A DNA stretch of 5,046 nt from Alphaproteobacteria bacterium (GTDB lineage Bacteria; Pseudomonadota; Alphaproteobacteria; Rhizobiales; Xanthobacteraceae). The notes beneath the pieces are model-generated. The model saw nothing but the letters and a program-made list of their open reading frames with translations, did not search any database and had not been told where the DNA came from. Numbering within the stretch: position 1 is the first letter of the stretch; every line of letters starts with the position of its first letter. Below are positions 1-5,046 of the stretch, piece by piece. A program made the position numbers and the translations under genes. The stretch lies in NCBI GenBank assembly GCA_005884745.1, contig VAZU01000203.1:4738-9783 (forward strand). Direction: 5' to 3'.

Positions 1-960
1 CGGCTTGAGCACATTGAGGTCGAATCCCGCGACCGTCATGCGCAGCGTGCCGTCGAGGCGCCCTTGCGGGCTGAGGCCGAGGCTGCCCGCCCCGACCGCG
101 ATCATATCGCCGCGTTGCAGGCGCGCATGTTCGATTTCGAGCCGGCCGCCCGCACCTTGCAGCTGACCCAGCAGCGCCGCAAGCGATCTCGGCGTGAGAT
201 CCTTGAGCCCGCGCAGGACCGCCGTGGCCTCGAAATCGATCGGCTGCGGCATGAGCGAGCCGGCGGCGGGCGAGGCCGCATCGGTGAACCGCGCCGCGAG
301 ATCGAGCACGGGCCGGCCCGGCGTCGAATCGGGATCGAGCCGCACATGCAGTTCCATATGCTTGGCGGTCAGCAGGGTCTGCGAACCGGCCGGGCTCTTC
401 TGGTCGAGCCGGAATTGATCGACCGCGAGCGAGATGCGCTCGGGGGTAGGCGGCAGCCCGCGGACGCTGGTCTGTGCCAGCGTCCAGTCGGCGACGAGCG
501 ACACTCCGCCGTTCGGCGCCTCGAACGTGAGCGGCGCCTCGACTTCCGCGATCAGCAGATTGGGCCGGTAGACCTGCGCTACGACGAGGAGGTCCTTGGC
601 TGTGACCACGAACGGGGGATCGGCGCTGCGCATTTGCGCCCCCGCCGCGGTGCAGCGCACCTCGATGCGGAACGGATAGCCGGCGAGGTTCTCGGATGCA
701 CAAGTGTAGAGGCGGCCGGATTGCGCCTCGCGCGCGCGCCAGGCCGTGATCGAGGCTTGGGCCACGGAGGAGGCATGAAACCACAAGGCGGTCCATCCGG
801 CGGCAAGCGCCACGAACAAGGCGAACGGCAGAACGACCTGCCAGGACCGGCGGGAGATGGGGCGGGAATGGATCATCCGTGCTTGCATCGACGCGAGATG
901 TGGCCCGAGCAAGGCAGCTTTAGCCGAGTTTTCGGGCCGCCGGAACGCGCGAATCGTCAT
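1..960 (-). CDS. DUF2125 domain protein, membrane-anchored, 3' end outside window
   Basis: An open frame without stops runs from ATG at 960 to the window edge, giving 320 codons with the C-terminus missing. After a basic N-terminus there is one hydrophobic segment (about residues 42-61, QVVLPFALFVALAAGWTALW), followed by a probably periplasmic body. The stretch at residues 82-103 (GRLYTCASENLAGYPFRIE, then VRC) is typical of DUF2125 (PF09898), with two cysteines, C87 and C103, that could form a disulfide. The family is mostly alphaproteobacterial and I know of no established function. The start is uncertain. ATG 960 lies only 4 bp from a dispersed repeat and has no convincing Shine-Dalgarno site. 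ATG codons at 888 (residue 25) and 876 (residue 29) would leave a shorter tail before the anchor. The gene is divergent from the ChaC-family gene. Confidence 0.85.
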   Translation of the reverse strand, partial: MTIRAFRRPENSAKAALLGPHLASMQARMIHSRPISRRSWQVVLPFALFVALAAGWTALWFHASSVAQASITAWRAREAQSGRLYTCASENLAGYPFRIEVRCTAAGAQMRSADPPFVVTAKDLLVVAQVYRPNLLIAEVEAPLTFEAPNGGVSLVADWTLAQTSVRGLPPTPERISLAVDQFRLDQKSPAGSQTLLTAKHMELHVRLDPDSTPGRPVLDLAARFTDAASPAAGSLMPQPIDFEATAVLRGLKDLTPRSLAALLGQLQGAGGRLEIEHARLQRGDMIAVGAGSLGLSPQGRLDGTLRMTVAGFDLNVLKP

Positions 961-964
961 GGTC

Positions 965-1008
965 CGTAGCCCGGATGGAGCGCCCGCGCAGCGGGTGCGT
1001 AATCCGGG
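965..1008 (+). repeat. Dispersed palindromic repeat, single copy (element 1)
   Basis: The unit begins CGTAGCCCGGATGGAGCG and ends TAATCCGGG. Its outer stem is CCCGGAT (970-976) with ATCCGGG (1002-1008). An inner stem CCCGC (983-987) pairs with GCGGG (991-995) around a GCA loop. Two further copies lie in inverted orientation at 1719-1800. Short palindromes of this kind, with CCGGATGGAGCG and AATCCGGG cores, are familiar as intergenic repeats in GC-rich proteobacteria. That is recognition from memory, not a search. The copy abuts the possible start codon of the DUF2125 gene. Confidence 0.75.
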
Positions 1009-1010
1009 GG

Positions 1011-1067
1011 TCGAGTTCGCCGCTCGAAGTCCCCGCTTTTCGCGGGGACGGTGGCCTCCGGCCGCCG
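1011..1067. repeat. Cluster of three consecutive hairpins
   Basis: Three inverted repeats follow element 1 almost without gaps. The first is TCGAG (1011-1015) with CTCGA (1023-1027). The second is GTCCCCGC (1029-1036) with GCGGGGAC (1042-1049) around a TTTTC loop, a perfect 8-bp stem. The third is CGGTGGCC (1049-1056) with GGCCGCCG (1060-1067) around a TCC loop, with one G-T pair. No T-run follows any of them, so they do not look like standard intrinsic terminators. They may be the rest of a composite repeat that begins at 965. The remainder of the spacer, 1068-1139, shows no gene and no convincing promoter. Confidence 0.6.
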
Positions 1068-1139
1068 AATTGCCTCTCCTCCGCCGAGCTGTTAGGCGGG
1101 GTTCGCGCTTGATCCGCTCCGGATGCCGCCCGCTCGCCG

Positions 1140-1715
1140 ATGGACGCTTCGCCCGCCGCCAAAACCGAAGACCTTTGGGTGTTCGCCTACGGCTCGCTGA
1201 TGTGGCGACCGGGGTTTTCGTACCTCGAGCGCGTGTCGGCGCGGCTCTACGGCGCACATCGCGCGCTGTGCGTGCTCTCCCACGTCCATCGCGGCACGCC
1301 GGAGCGGCCGGGCTTGGTTCTGGGGCTCGACCGCGGCGGCACCTGCCGGGGCATCGCCTACCGGACCCCCGCAAAGCATCGGGATGCCACGGTTGCGTAT
1401 CTGCGCGGGCGCGAGCAGGTCACGGCGGTCTACCGCGAGACCGTGCGGACCCTGCTGCTCGACGGCGACGCGGGGCGCCGGGTACAGGGGCTTTGCTTCA
1501 TGGTCGACCGCTCGCATCCGCAATATGCCGGCGAGCTCGATCTTGCTTCCCAGCTGCATTATGTCCGCCAGGGTCACGGGCGCTCGGGCGCCAATCGCGA
1601 TTACGTGCTCGCGACCGTAAAAGAGCTCGAGGCGCTCGGCTTTCGCGACCGGGATCTGCATCTCCTCGCCGAGCGCCTGCATGGCGTGCACGAGGCGCAC
1701 GGCGGAGCCGGGTAG
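1140..1715 (+). CDS. chaC: ChaC-family gamma-glutamylcyclotransferase
   Basis: This 191-residue protein is complete and of normal length for bacterial ChaC-like enzymes, which act in the cytoplasm and cleave gamma-glutamyl peptides, chiefly glutathione, to 5-oxoproline and Cys-Gly. The substrate-binding loop signature VFAYGSLMW is at residues 14-22. The family stretch RGTPERPGLVLGLDRGG is at 51-67, followed by CRGIAY. The REQVTAVYRE segment at 91-100 contains the likely catalytic glutamate, E92. The C-terminal GRSGANRDYV (147-156) is also typical. ATG 1140 puts the YGSL loop 17 residues in, as expected. No good Shine-Dalgarno site precedes it, so the start rests on family fit. The gene stands alone on the plus strand, divergent from DUF2125 and convergent with plsC. 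Confidence 0.93.
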   Translation: MDASPAAKTEDLWVFAYGSLMWRPGFSYLERVSARLYGAHRALCVLSHVHRGTPERPGLVLGLDRGGTCRGIAYRTPAKHRDATVAYLRGREQVTAVYRETVRTLLLDGDAGRRVQGLCFMVDRSHPQYAGELDLASQLHYVRQGHGRSGANRDYVLATVKELEALGFRDRDLHLLAERLHGVHEAHGGAG

Positions 1716-1718
1716 CTC

Positions 1719-1800
1719 CGTAGTCCGGATGGAGCGAAGCGTAATCCGGGACCCCTTTCCCGGATTGCGCGGCGCTGCGCGCCGCTCCATCCTGGCTACG
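1719..1800. repeat. Inverted pair of palindromic repeats (elements 2a and 2b), possible bidirectional terminator
   Basis: Element 2a (1719-1751, plus) and element 2b (1758-1800, minus) are copies of the repeat at 965-1008 facing each other. Together they form a large imperfect cruciform. AATCCGGGA (1743-1751) pairs with TCCCGGATT (1758-1766) around a 6-nt loop, CCCCTT. GGATGGAGCG (1727-1736) pairs perfectly with CGCTCCATCC (1783-1792), and CGTAG (1719-1723) pairs with CTACG (1796-1800). Copy 2b has its own inner hairpin, GGCGC-TGC-GCGCC (1771-1783). The structure begins 3 bp after the chaC stop and contains the plsC stop (1796-1798), so transcripts from both convergent genes would fold here. 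There is no U-run, so a terminator role is inferred from position and stem strength only. Confidence 0.8.
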
Positions 1801-2584
1801 AGGTCTGCTCGCCTTCGGCGATGAGCCGTGCGGTCGCGGTCTCGATCTCGTGCTGCAGCCGGGCCAAGAACGCGTCGGGCGCAAGCCCGGGCGGGATCGG
1901 ATCGAGAATTTCGACGCGGACCACGCCCGGATGGCGCAGGAACGAGCGGCGCGGCCACACCAGACCGGAATTGAGCGCGACCGGCAGGCACGGCGCGCCG
2001 GTCGCGGCATAGAGCTTGGCGACCCCGAATTTGTAGGCGGGCGGGGCTCCGGCGGCGCGGCGGGTGCCTTCGGGGAAGATGATGATCTGCCGGCCGCGGC
2101 CGATCTCGAATTTCGCCCGCTCCGTCATCGCGAACAGCGCCTGCGATCCCGCGCCGCGATCGACCGAGATCATGTCGGCCCGCCGCATGCACCAGCCGAA
2201 CACCGGGATCCACATCAGCTCGCGCTTGACGATGAAGGTGGGATCGGCGAACAGCGGCAGCAGCGCGAAGGTTTCCCAGACCGACTGGTGCTTGGCGGCG
2301 ACGATCAGGGGTCCCCGCGGGATCTTGTCGAGGCCGCGCCATTCCACCTCGATGCCGCAGATCGCCCGCAACAGCCGCAGGTTGGTCCGCCCCCACGATT
2401 TGGCGACGCCGAGCATCGCGTGGCGCGGGAACGGCAGCGCCGCCAGCGCGACGAGCAAATAGAGGACCAGCGTCAGATAGAACGCGAGGTTGAACGCGGC
2501 CGAACGCAGCGCGATCGAACCGGTCGGACCGGATCGAGGCGCGCGCCGGGAGGCACGGTCAGCTCCTGGTGCGGCTCCGGTCAC
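1796..2584 (-). CDS. plsC: 1-acyl-sn-glycerol-3-phosphate acyltransferase (PlsC)
   Basis: The 262-residue protein has the usual PlsC layout and should acylate lysophosphatidic acid to phosphatidic acid at the inner membrane. A hydrophobic anchor covers about residues 32-52. The acyltransferase motifs then come in order: motif I AAKHQSVWE (96-104) with catalytic H99; motif II around VKRELMWIPVFGW (119-131); motif III IIFPEGTR (168-175); and motif IV CLPVALNSGLVW (199-210). Motif I reads H-x4-E, with E104, not the textbook H-x4-D; the glutamate form occurs in some bacterial members. The GTG at 2584 overlaps the upstream ydcF-like gene by 26 nt, suggesting translational coupling. The ribosome site is weak, and the roughly 25 residues before the anchor look unstructured, so the true start may lie further in. 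The stop codon lies inside a palindromic repeat. Confidence 0.93.
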   Translation of the reverse strand: MTGAAPGADRASRRAPRSGPTGSIALRSAAFNLAFYLTLVLYLLVALAALPFPRHAMLGVAKSWGRTNLRLLRAICGIEVEWRGLDKIPRGPLIVAAKHQSVWETFALLPLFADPTFIVKRELMWIPVFGWCMRRADMISVDRGAGSQALFAMTERAKFEIGRGRQIIIFPEGTRRAAGAPPAYKFGVAKLYAATGAPCLPVALNSGLVWPRRSFLRHPGVVRVEILDPIPPGLAPDAFLARLQHEIETATARLIAEGEQTS

Positions 2585-3236
2585 CGGCGAAATCCGTCGA
2601 GGCGGATGCGGGCTCGAGCCGCGTGCGGACCTGGGCGACGAGATATTTCACGTATTCGAAGAACAGCAGCCGCATCGAGGCCGCGGTCCACCACGGTTCG
2701 TTGCGCATCTTCTCGCTGATCACCGGAAACGGGATCAGCTCGACGTCGGGCATTTGCCAGGCGAGCTCCACCATGGTGCGCGGCATGTGATAGCTCGACG
2801 TGACGACGATCAGCGAGCGAAAGCCCCGGTTCTTGACCCAATGCCGGGTCTCCACCGCGTTGCCCAGCGTGTTGACCGCCGAGTGATCGAGATCGACGCA
2901 GCAGGCCAGCAGGCGGGCATATTCCGGCACGGTGCGGGCGATCTCGCCGGTCGTGGTGCCGCGGTGCACGCCGCTGATCAGCAGCCGCTTGCCGCGCCCG
3001 GCCGCCAGCAGCTCGATGCCATCGAGGATGCGCGAGGCGCCGCCGGTGAGCACGACGATGCCGTCGGCGCTGCGGGCGAGCGCGACCTCCTCGCTCGGCA
3101 TGCGCCAGACGAACCACAGGAAGCCGGCCGCGAACAGCACCGGCACGGCGATCAGGATCGCGAGCGCCGCGCCCAACGCCCGCTTGAGGCGCCCGGCCTT
3201 GCCGGCCCGATCCGCGGTTGCGGCGTTCCCGGTCAT
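2559..3236 (-). CDS. YdcF-like (DUF218) membrane-anchored protein
   Basis: The 225-residue protein carries a basic N-terminus and one membrane segment (about residues 20-44), followed by a DUF218 domain. Family features are visible: DGIVVLTGGASRI (58-70), KRLLISGVH (83-91), D115 and the N-T motif in DLDHSAVNTLGNA (115-127), and LIVVTSSYHMPR (142-153). Relatives include E. coli YdcF, SanA and ElyC; ElyC and SanA are tied to envelope integrity, but no exact reaction can be assigned here. ATG 3236 has a good GGGAG ribosome site 5 nt upstream. The gene lies 79 nt after ftsX and overlaps plsC, so it is probably cotranscribed with both. The C-terminal 20 residues are polar and probably unstructured; part of that tail is coded in the overlap with plsC. 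Confidence 0.9.
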   Translation of the reverse strand: MTGNAATADRAGKAGRLKRALGAALAILIAVPVLFAAGFLWFVWRMPSEEVALARSADGIVVLTGGASRILDGIELLAAGRGKRLLISGVHRGTTTGEIARTVPEYARLLACCVDLDHSAVNTLGNAVETRHWVKNRGFRSLIVVTSSYHMPRTMVELAWQMPDVELIPFPVISEKMRNEPWWTAASMRLLFFEYVKYLVAQVRTRLEPASASTDFAGDRSRTRS

Positions 3237-3241
3237 GTCGG

Positions 3242-3246
3242 CTCCC
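3242..3246 (-). promoter_or_regulatory. Ribosome binding site of the ydcF-like gene
   Basis: GGGAG on the minus strand sits 5 nt before ATG 3236. It supports that start over an out-of-frame ATG at 3255, which directly abuts a GGAGGA with no spacer and opens a frame lacking family features. Confidence 0.7.
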
Positions 3247-3315
3247 GGCTTGCATTCCTCCGATCAGGATACCGCAGAGCGCCCGGAGCGGTCGATGTCG
3301 GCCGGCGTTCTGTGC

Positions 3316-4269
3316 TCATTCGATCGACGCCAGGGTGCGATACACGGTCAGTCGCGAGGTGCCCGCGGTGACGACGGCGATCAGCACGACGAGCCCGGCG
3401 ATGGCGCCATAACCCGCGGCACCGAGGCCGAAGCCGCCGAACAGCGCCGCGAGCTGCTCCTCGGTGGGGGTGCCTTTGAACCAATCCGCCAAGAACCCCG
3501 CGATCGCGAACAGCAGCATCGCGGCGGCGCCGCCGATGACACCGCCTTTCAGCCCGAGCCACAGGAAATGCCGCTGGAATTGTCCGGCGATGAACCCGTC
3601 CCGGGCGCCGACGAAATGCAGCACCTCGATGACTGGGCGGTTCGCCGCCATCGCGCCGCGGGTCGCGAACGTCACCGACAGCATGGTCGCGGCGACGACG
3701 AGCGCGAGCACGCCCAGCCCCGCGGCAACCGCGGTGCGGGCCATGGTCCGCATGCGCTCCACCCAGTCGCGGTGATCGTCGAGACTTGCCTCCGGGACCT
3801 CGGCGGCGAGCGCCTTGCGCAGCGAGGCGAGATCCGGGGCGCGGTCCGCAGCCACGCGCAGCACGACCAGGCGCGGCACCGGGAGATCGTCGAATGACAG
3901 GTCGGCGCCGAGCCAAGGCTCCAGCAGACGCGCGGATTCCGCCTTGGAATAGGCCCGGACCCCGACGATGCCCGGGGTCGCAATGGCGAGATCCGCCGCC
4001 TTCTTGACCTGAGCGTTGGTGTCGCGGCCCTCGACCGGCCGAACCTGGATGGTCACCTCGCGCGCGACCGCCGACTGCCATTCGCCCGCGGCCCCCCGCA
4101 CCAATACCACCGCGCCCAGCGTCAGCGCCGCCAGGAACGTCATGATCGCCACCACGGCGACGAGCGCGCGGCCGGCAATGGAGTCCGCCGGAACGATCGA
4201 GGTCCGATGGGGCGGCATCGCCGCGCCCGGCGGTTCGGATAGGAGAGCCTGTTGCGTCATCGCGTCCAT
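3316..4269 (-). CDS. ftsX: Cell division protein FtsX, ABC transporter-like permease
   Basis: FtsX is the membrane partner of the ATPase FtsE. The complex relays ATP hydrolysis to periplasmic activation of septal peptidoglycan hydrolases. From ATG 4269 the protein has 317 residues, normal for the family. It has a cytoplasmic N-terminus and a first membrane segment at about 35-57. A periplasmic domain follows (about 60-175), with EVTIQVRPVEGRDTN near its start. Three membrane segments lie at about 180-203, 236-262 and 280-302. The stretch RPVIEVLHFVGARDGFIAGQ (211-230) is the conserved FtsX core. The start lies 17 nt after the ftsE stop; an in-frame ATG at 4260 is an alternative, and neither has a clear ribosome site, which suggests coupling to ftsE translation. 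Because of the ftsE lesion, this frame is also open upstream to the ftsE start codon. Confidence 0.93.
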   Translation of the reverse strand: MDAMTQQALLSEPPGAAMPPHRTSIVPADSIAGRALVAVVAIMTFLAALTLGAVVLVRGAAGEWQSAVAREVTIQVRPVEGRDTNAQVKKAADLAIATPGIVGVRAYSKAESARLLEPWLGADLSFDDLPVPRLVVLRVAADRAPDLASLRKALAAEVPEASLDDHRDWVERMRTMARTAVAAGLGVLALVVAATMLSVTFATRGAMAANRPVIEVLHFVGARDGFIAGQFQRHFLWLGLKGGVIGGAAAMLLFAIAGFLADWFKGTPTEEQLAALFGGFGLGAAGYGAIAGLVVLIAVVTAGTSRLTVYRTLASIE

Positions 4270-4286
4270 GCGCGGGGAAACCGGGG

Positions 4287-4926
4287 TCAGTCGTAGACGT
4301 GGATCCTGCCTTCGTGCAACACCAGCCGGCGGGCATCGAACAGGTCCATCAGGGCGATGTCGTGGGTGGCGATGATGACCGAGGTGCCCGACTTGTTGAG
4401 CTCGACGAACAGGCGCAGCAGCCGCCGGGCGAGCACCGGGTCGACGTTGCCGGTCGGCTCGTCGGCGAGCAGCAGCTGCGGCCGGGCGATGACGGCGCGC
4501 GCGATTGCGGCGCGCTGCTTCTCGCCTCCTGACAGGACCGGAGGCAGCGCCAGCATCCGCTCGCCGAGCCCGACCCAGCGCAGCAGCTCGACCACCTCGT
4601 TGCGGTAGCCCGCCTCGTCCTTGCCGAGCACGCGCAGCGGCAGCGCCACGTTCGAGCAGGCGGAAATCCTGGAACACGATACCGACGCGGCGCCGCAGCG
4701 TCGCCAGCGAGTCCTTGGAGAGGGTGGCGACGTCGTGGTCGAACAGCGAGATCAAGCCTCGCGTGGGCTTGAGCGAAAGGTACAGCAGCCGCAGCAGCGA
4801 GGTCTTGCCGGCGCCCGAGGGGCCGGTGAGGAACTGGAAGGAATGCGGTTCGACGCTGAAGGAGAGGTCGCGCAGGACCTCCGGGCCCAGGCCGTAGCGC
4901 AAGCCCACGTTCTCGAATCGGACCAC
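4287..4926 (-). pseudogene. ftsE: ftsE, cell division ATP-binding protein, frameshifted by an apparent 20-nt loss
   Basis: FtsE is the cytoplasmic ATPase of the FtsEX division complex. Codons 1-91 (4926-4654) give a normal FtsE start with Walker A GPSGAGKT (35-42) and the Q-loop in VGIVFQDFRLL (Q86). From 4652 a different frame continues as NVALPLRVLG, with signature LSGGEKQR, Walker B LLLADEP and H-loop ATHD, ending in HVYD at 4287. E. coli FtsE has seven residues (MDRTVYD) between the equivalent LL and NVA; here one base, 4653, replaces them. Restoring 20 nt would give 219 residues, the normal length. All other motifs are intact, so the lesion is recent or a sequence error. The frame after residue 91 is Arg/Ala-rich nonsense. 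GTG 4926 has a strong ribosome site. If the lesion is real, no normal FtsE is made. Confidence 0.88.
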
Positions 4927-4930
4927 GCCG

Positions 4931-4936
4931 TCCTCC
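4931..4936 (-). promoter_or_regulatory. Ribosome binding site of ftsE
   Basis: GGAGGA on the minus strand, with the GGAGG core ending 5 nt before the GTG at 4926, is a near-ideal Shine-Dalgarno site. It fixes the GTG as the ftsE start, which fits the family N-terminus (VRFENVGLRYG). Confidence 0.85.
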
Positions 4937-4975
4937 GAATCGGCCCGCGCTTTTCCTGTTGTCGCGCCGGCGCGC

Positions 4976-4991
4976 TTAAGGATGCATTAAC
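4976..4991 (+). promoter_or_regulatory. CtrA-like binding box, full consensus
   Basis: TTAA (4976-4979), seven bases, then TTAAC (4987-4991) matches the CtrA consensus TTAA-N7-TTAAC exactly on the plus strand. The half-sites are also TTAA-N7-TTAA on the minus strand. CtrA is the cell-cycle response regulator of alphaproteobacteria and controls division genes in Caulobacter. The box centre is about 57 bp upstream of the ftsE GTG. It could serve ftsE or a divergent gene beyond the window. The match is by eye. Confidence 0.6.
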
Positions 4992-5009
4992 TATAGGGCC
5001 TCACAATCG

Positions 5010-5025
5010 TTAATCTTTCAGTAAC
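5010..5025 (+). promoter_or_regulatory. Second CtrA-like box, one mismatch
   Basis: TTAA (5010-5013), seven bases, then GTAAC (5021-5025) differs from TTAA-N7-TTAAC at one position. It begins 34 bp after the first box, in the same orientation. A degenerate box alone would be weak evidence; the pairing makes it more credible. Confidence 0.45.
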
Positions 5026-5046
5026 GACATACCGGGCCTCCCCGGC

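Larger units (their letters stand above)
4937..5046. other. Regulatory region upstream of ftsE
   Basis: No coding frame is convincing here. The stretch at about 4976-5030 is AT-rich against a very GC-rich background, as expected for a promoter. It carries the two CtrA-like boxes. A perfect 12-bp palindrome, CGCGCCGGCGCG (4963-4974), lies between the first box and ftsE. No clear -35/-10 pair could be assigned on either strand. In related genomes a divergent gene often lies beyond ftsE, so promoters for both directions may overlap here; this is inference. Confidence 0.5.

Noticed and set aside
64..969. A 301-codon plus-strand open frame
   Set aside because: It is antisense to the DUF2125 gene, very rich in Arg and Gly, and shows no family features.
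1029..1049. Intrinsic terminator at the GTCCCCGC hairpin
   Set aside because: The stem is strong, but no T-run follows on either strand, and it lies between divergent genes where no terminator is expected.
920..1162. An 80-codon minus-strand frame containing PRITHPLRGRSIRATD
   Set aside because: This is a translation of the palindromic repeat and its hairpins; such peptides are commonly misannotated as small hypothetical proteins.
1092..2396. A 434-codon open frame on the minus strand across chaC, the repeat and part of plsC
   Set aside because: It is antisense to a clear ChaC enzyme and in the wrong frame of PlsC. It crosses the palindromic repeat and its residues are Arg/Ala/Pro-rich, as expected of a shadow frame in GC-rich DNA.
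1850..3897. Several long plus-strand open frames (1850-2719, 2490-3371, 2932-3897)
   Set aside because: They mirror plsC, the ydcF-like gene and ftsX on the other strand and have low-complexity Arg/Ala/His-rich composition.
3233..4336. A 367-codon minus-strand frame through ftsX
   Set aside because: It is out of frame with the conserved FtsX sequence and consists of Arg/Gly-rich shadow translation.
4287..4649. Independent small ABC protein starting at the GTG at 4649
   Set aside because: That GTG is the valine codon of NVALPL in intact FtsE. No ribosome site precedes it, and the product would lack Walker A.
4645..4665. Programmed ribosomal frameshift in ftsE
   Set aside because: There is no slippery run or stimulatory stem, and about seven codons are missing as well, which slippage cannot restore.

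Overview
This 5 kb window is GC-rich chromosomal DNA, most likely from an alphaproteobacterium of the Rhizobiales (Hyphomicrobiales) type. Three things point there: a DUF2125 protein, which is characteristic of that class; the neighbourhood ftsE-ftsX-ydcF-like-plsC beside a ChaC-family gene; and CtrA-type TTAA-N7-TTAA boxes upstream of the division genes. The species cannot be read from the sequence.

Layout. On the minus strand, positions 1-960 hold a DUF2125 membrane-anchored protein whose 3' end lies outside the window. Positions 961-1139 are a gene-free spacer made largely of back-to-back hairpins, beginning with a copy of a dispersed palindromic repeat. A ChaC-type gamma-glutamylcyclotransferase gene runs on the plus strand at 1140-1715. 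Positions 1719-1800 hold two inverted copies of the same repeat family, forming one large cruciform that supplies the stop codon of the next gene. From 4926 down to 1796 lies a minus-strand operon-like run: ftsE, ftsX, a YdcF-like DUF218 protein and plsC. The last 110 bp form the regulatory region upstream of ftsE, with two CtrA-like boxes.

The genes of the run fit an envelope theme. FtsE and FtsX form the ABC-type complex that controls peptidoglycan hydrolysis at the septum, YdcF/ElyC-like proteins are linked to envelope polymer metabolism, and PlsC makes phosphatidic acid for membrane lipid. ChaC (glutathione turnover) and DUF2125 are neighbours and not clearly part of the pathway.

The most unusual point is in ftsE. 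All ABC ATPase motifs are present, but they are split between two frames. Compared with the family, about seven residues just after the Q-loop are missing, a net loss of about 20 nt around position 4653. The lesion joins the ftsE 5' frame to the ftsX frame as one open frame of 536 codons. It is either a real recent mutation or a sequencing or assembly error. No clearly new biological system is visible. The items best worth checking are the ftsE lesion, the CtrA boxes and the repeat family.
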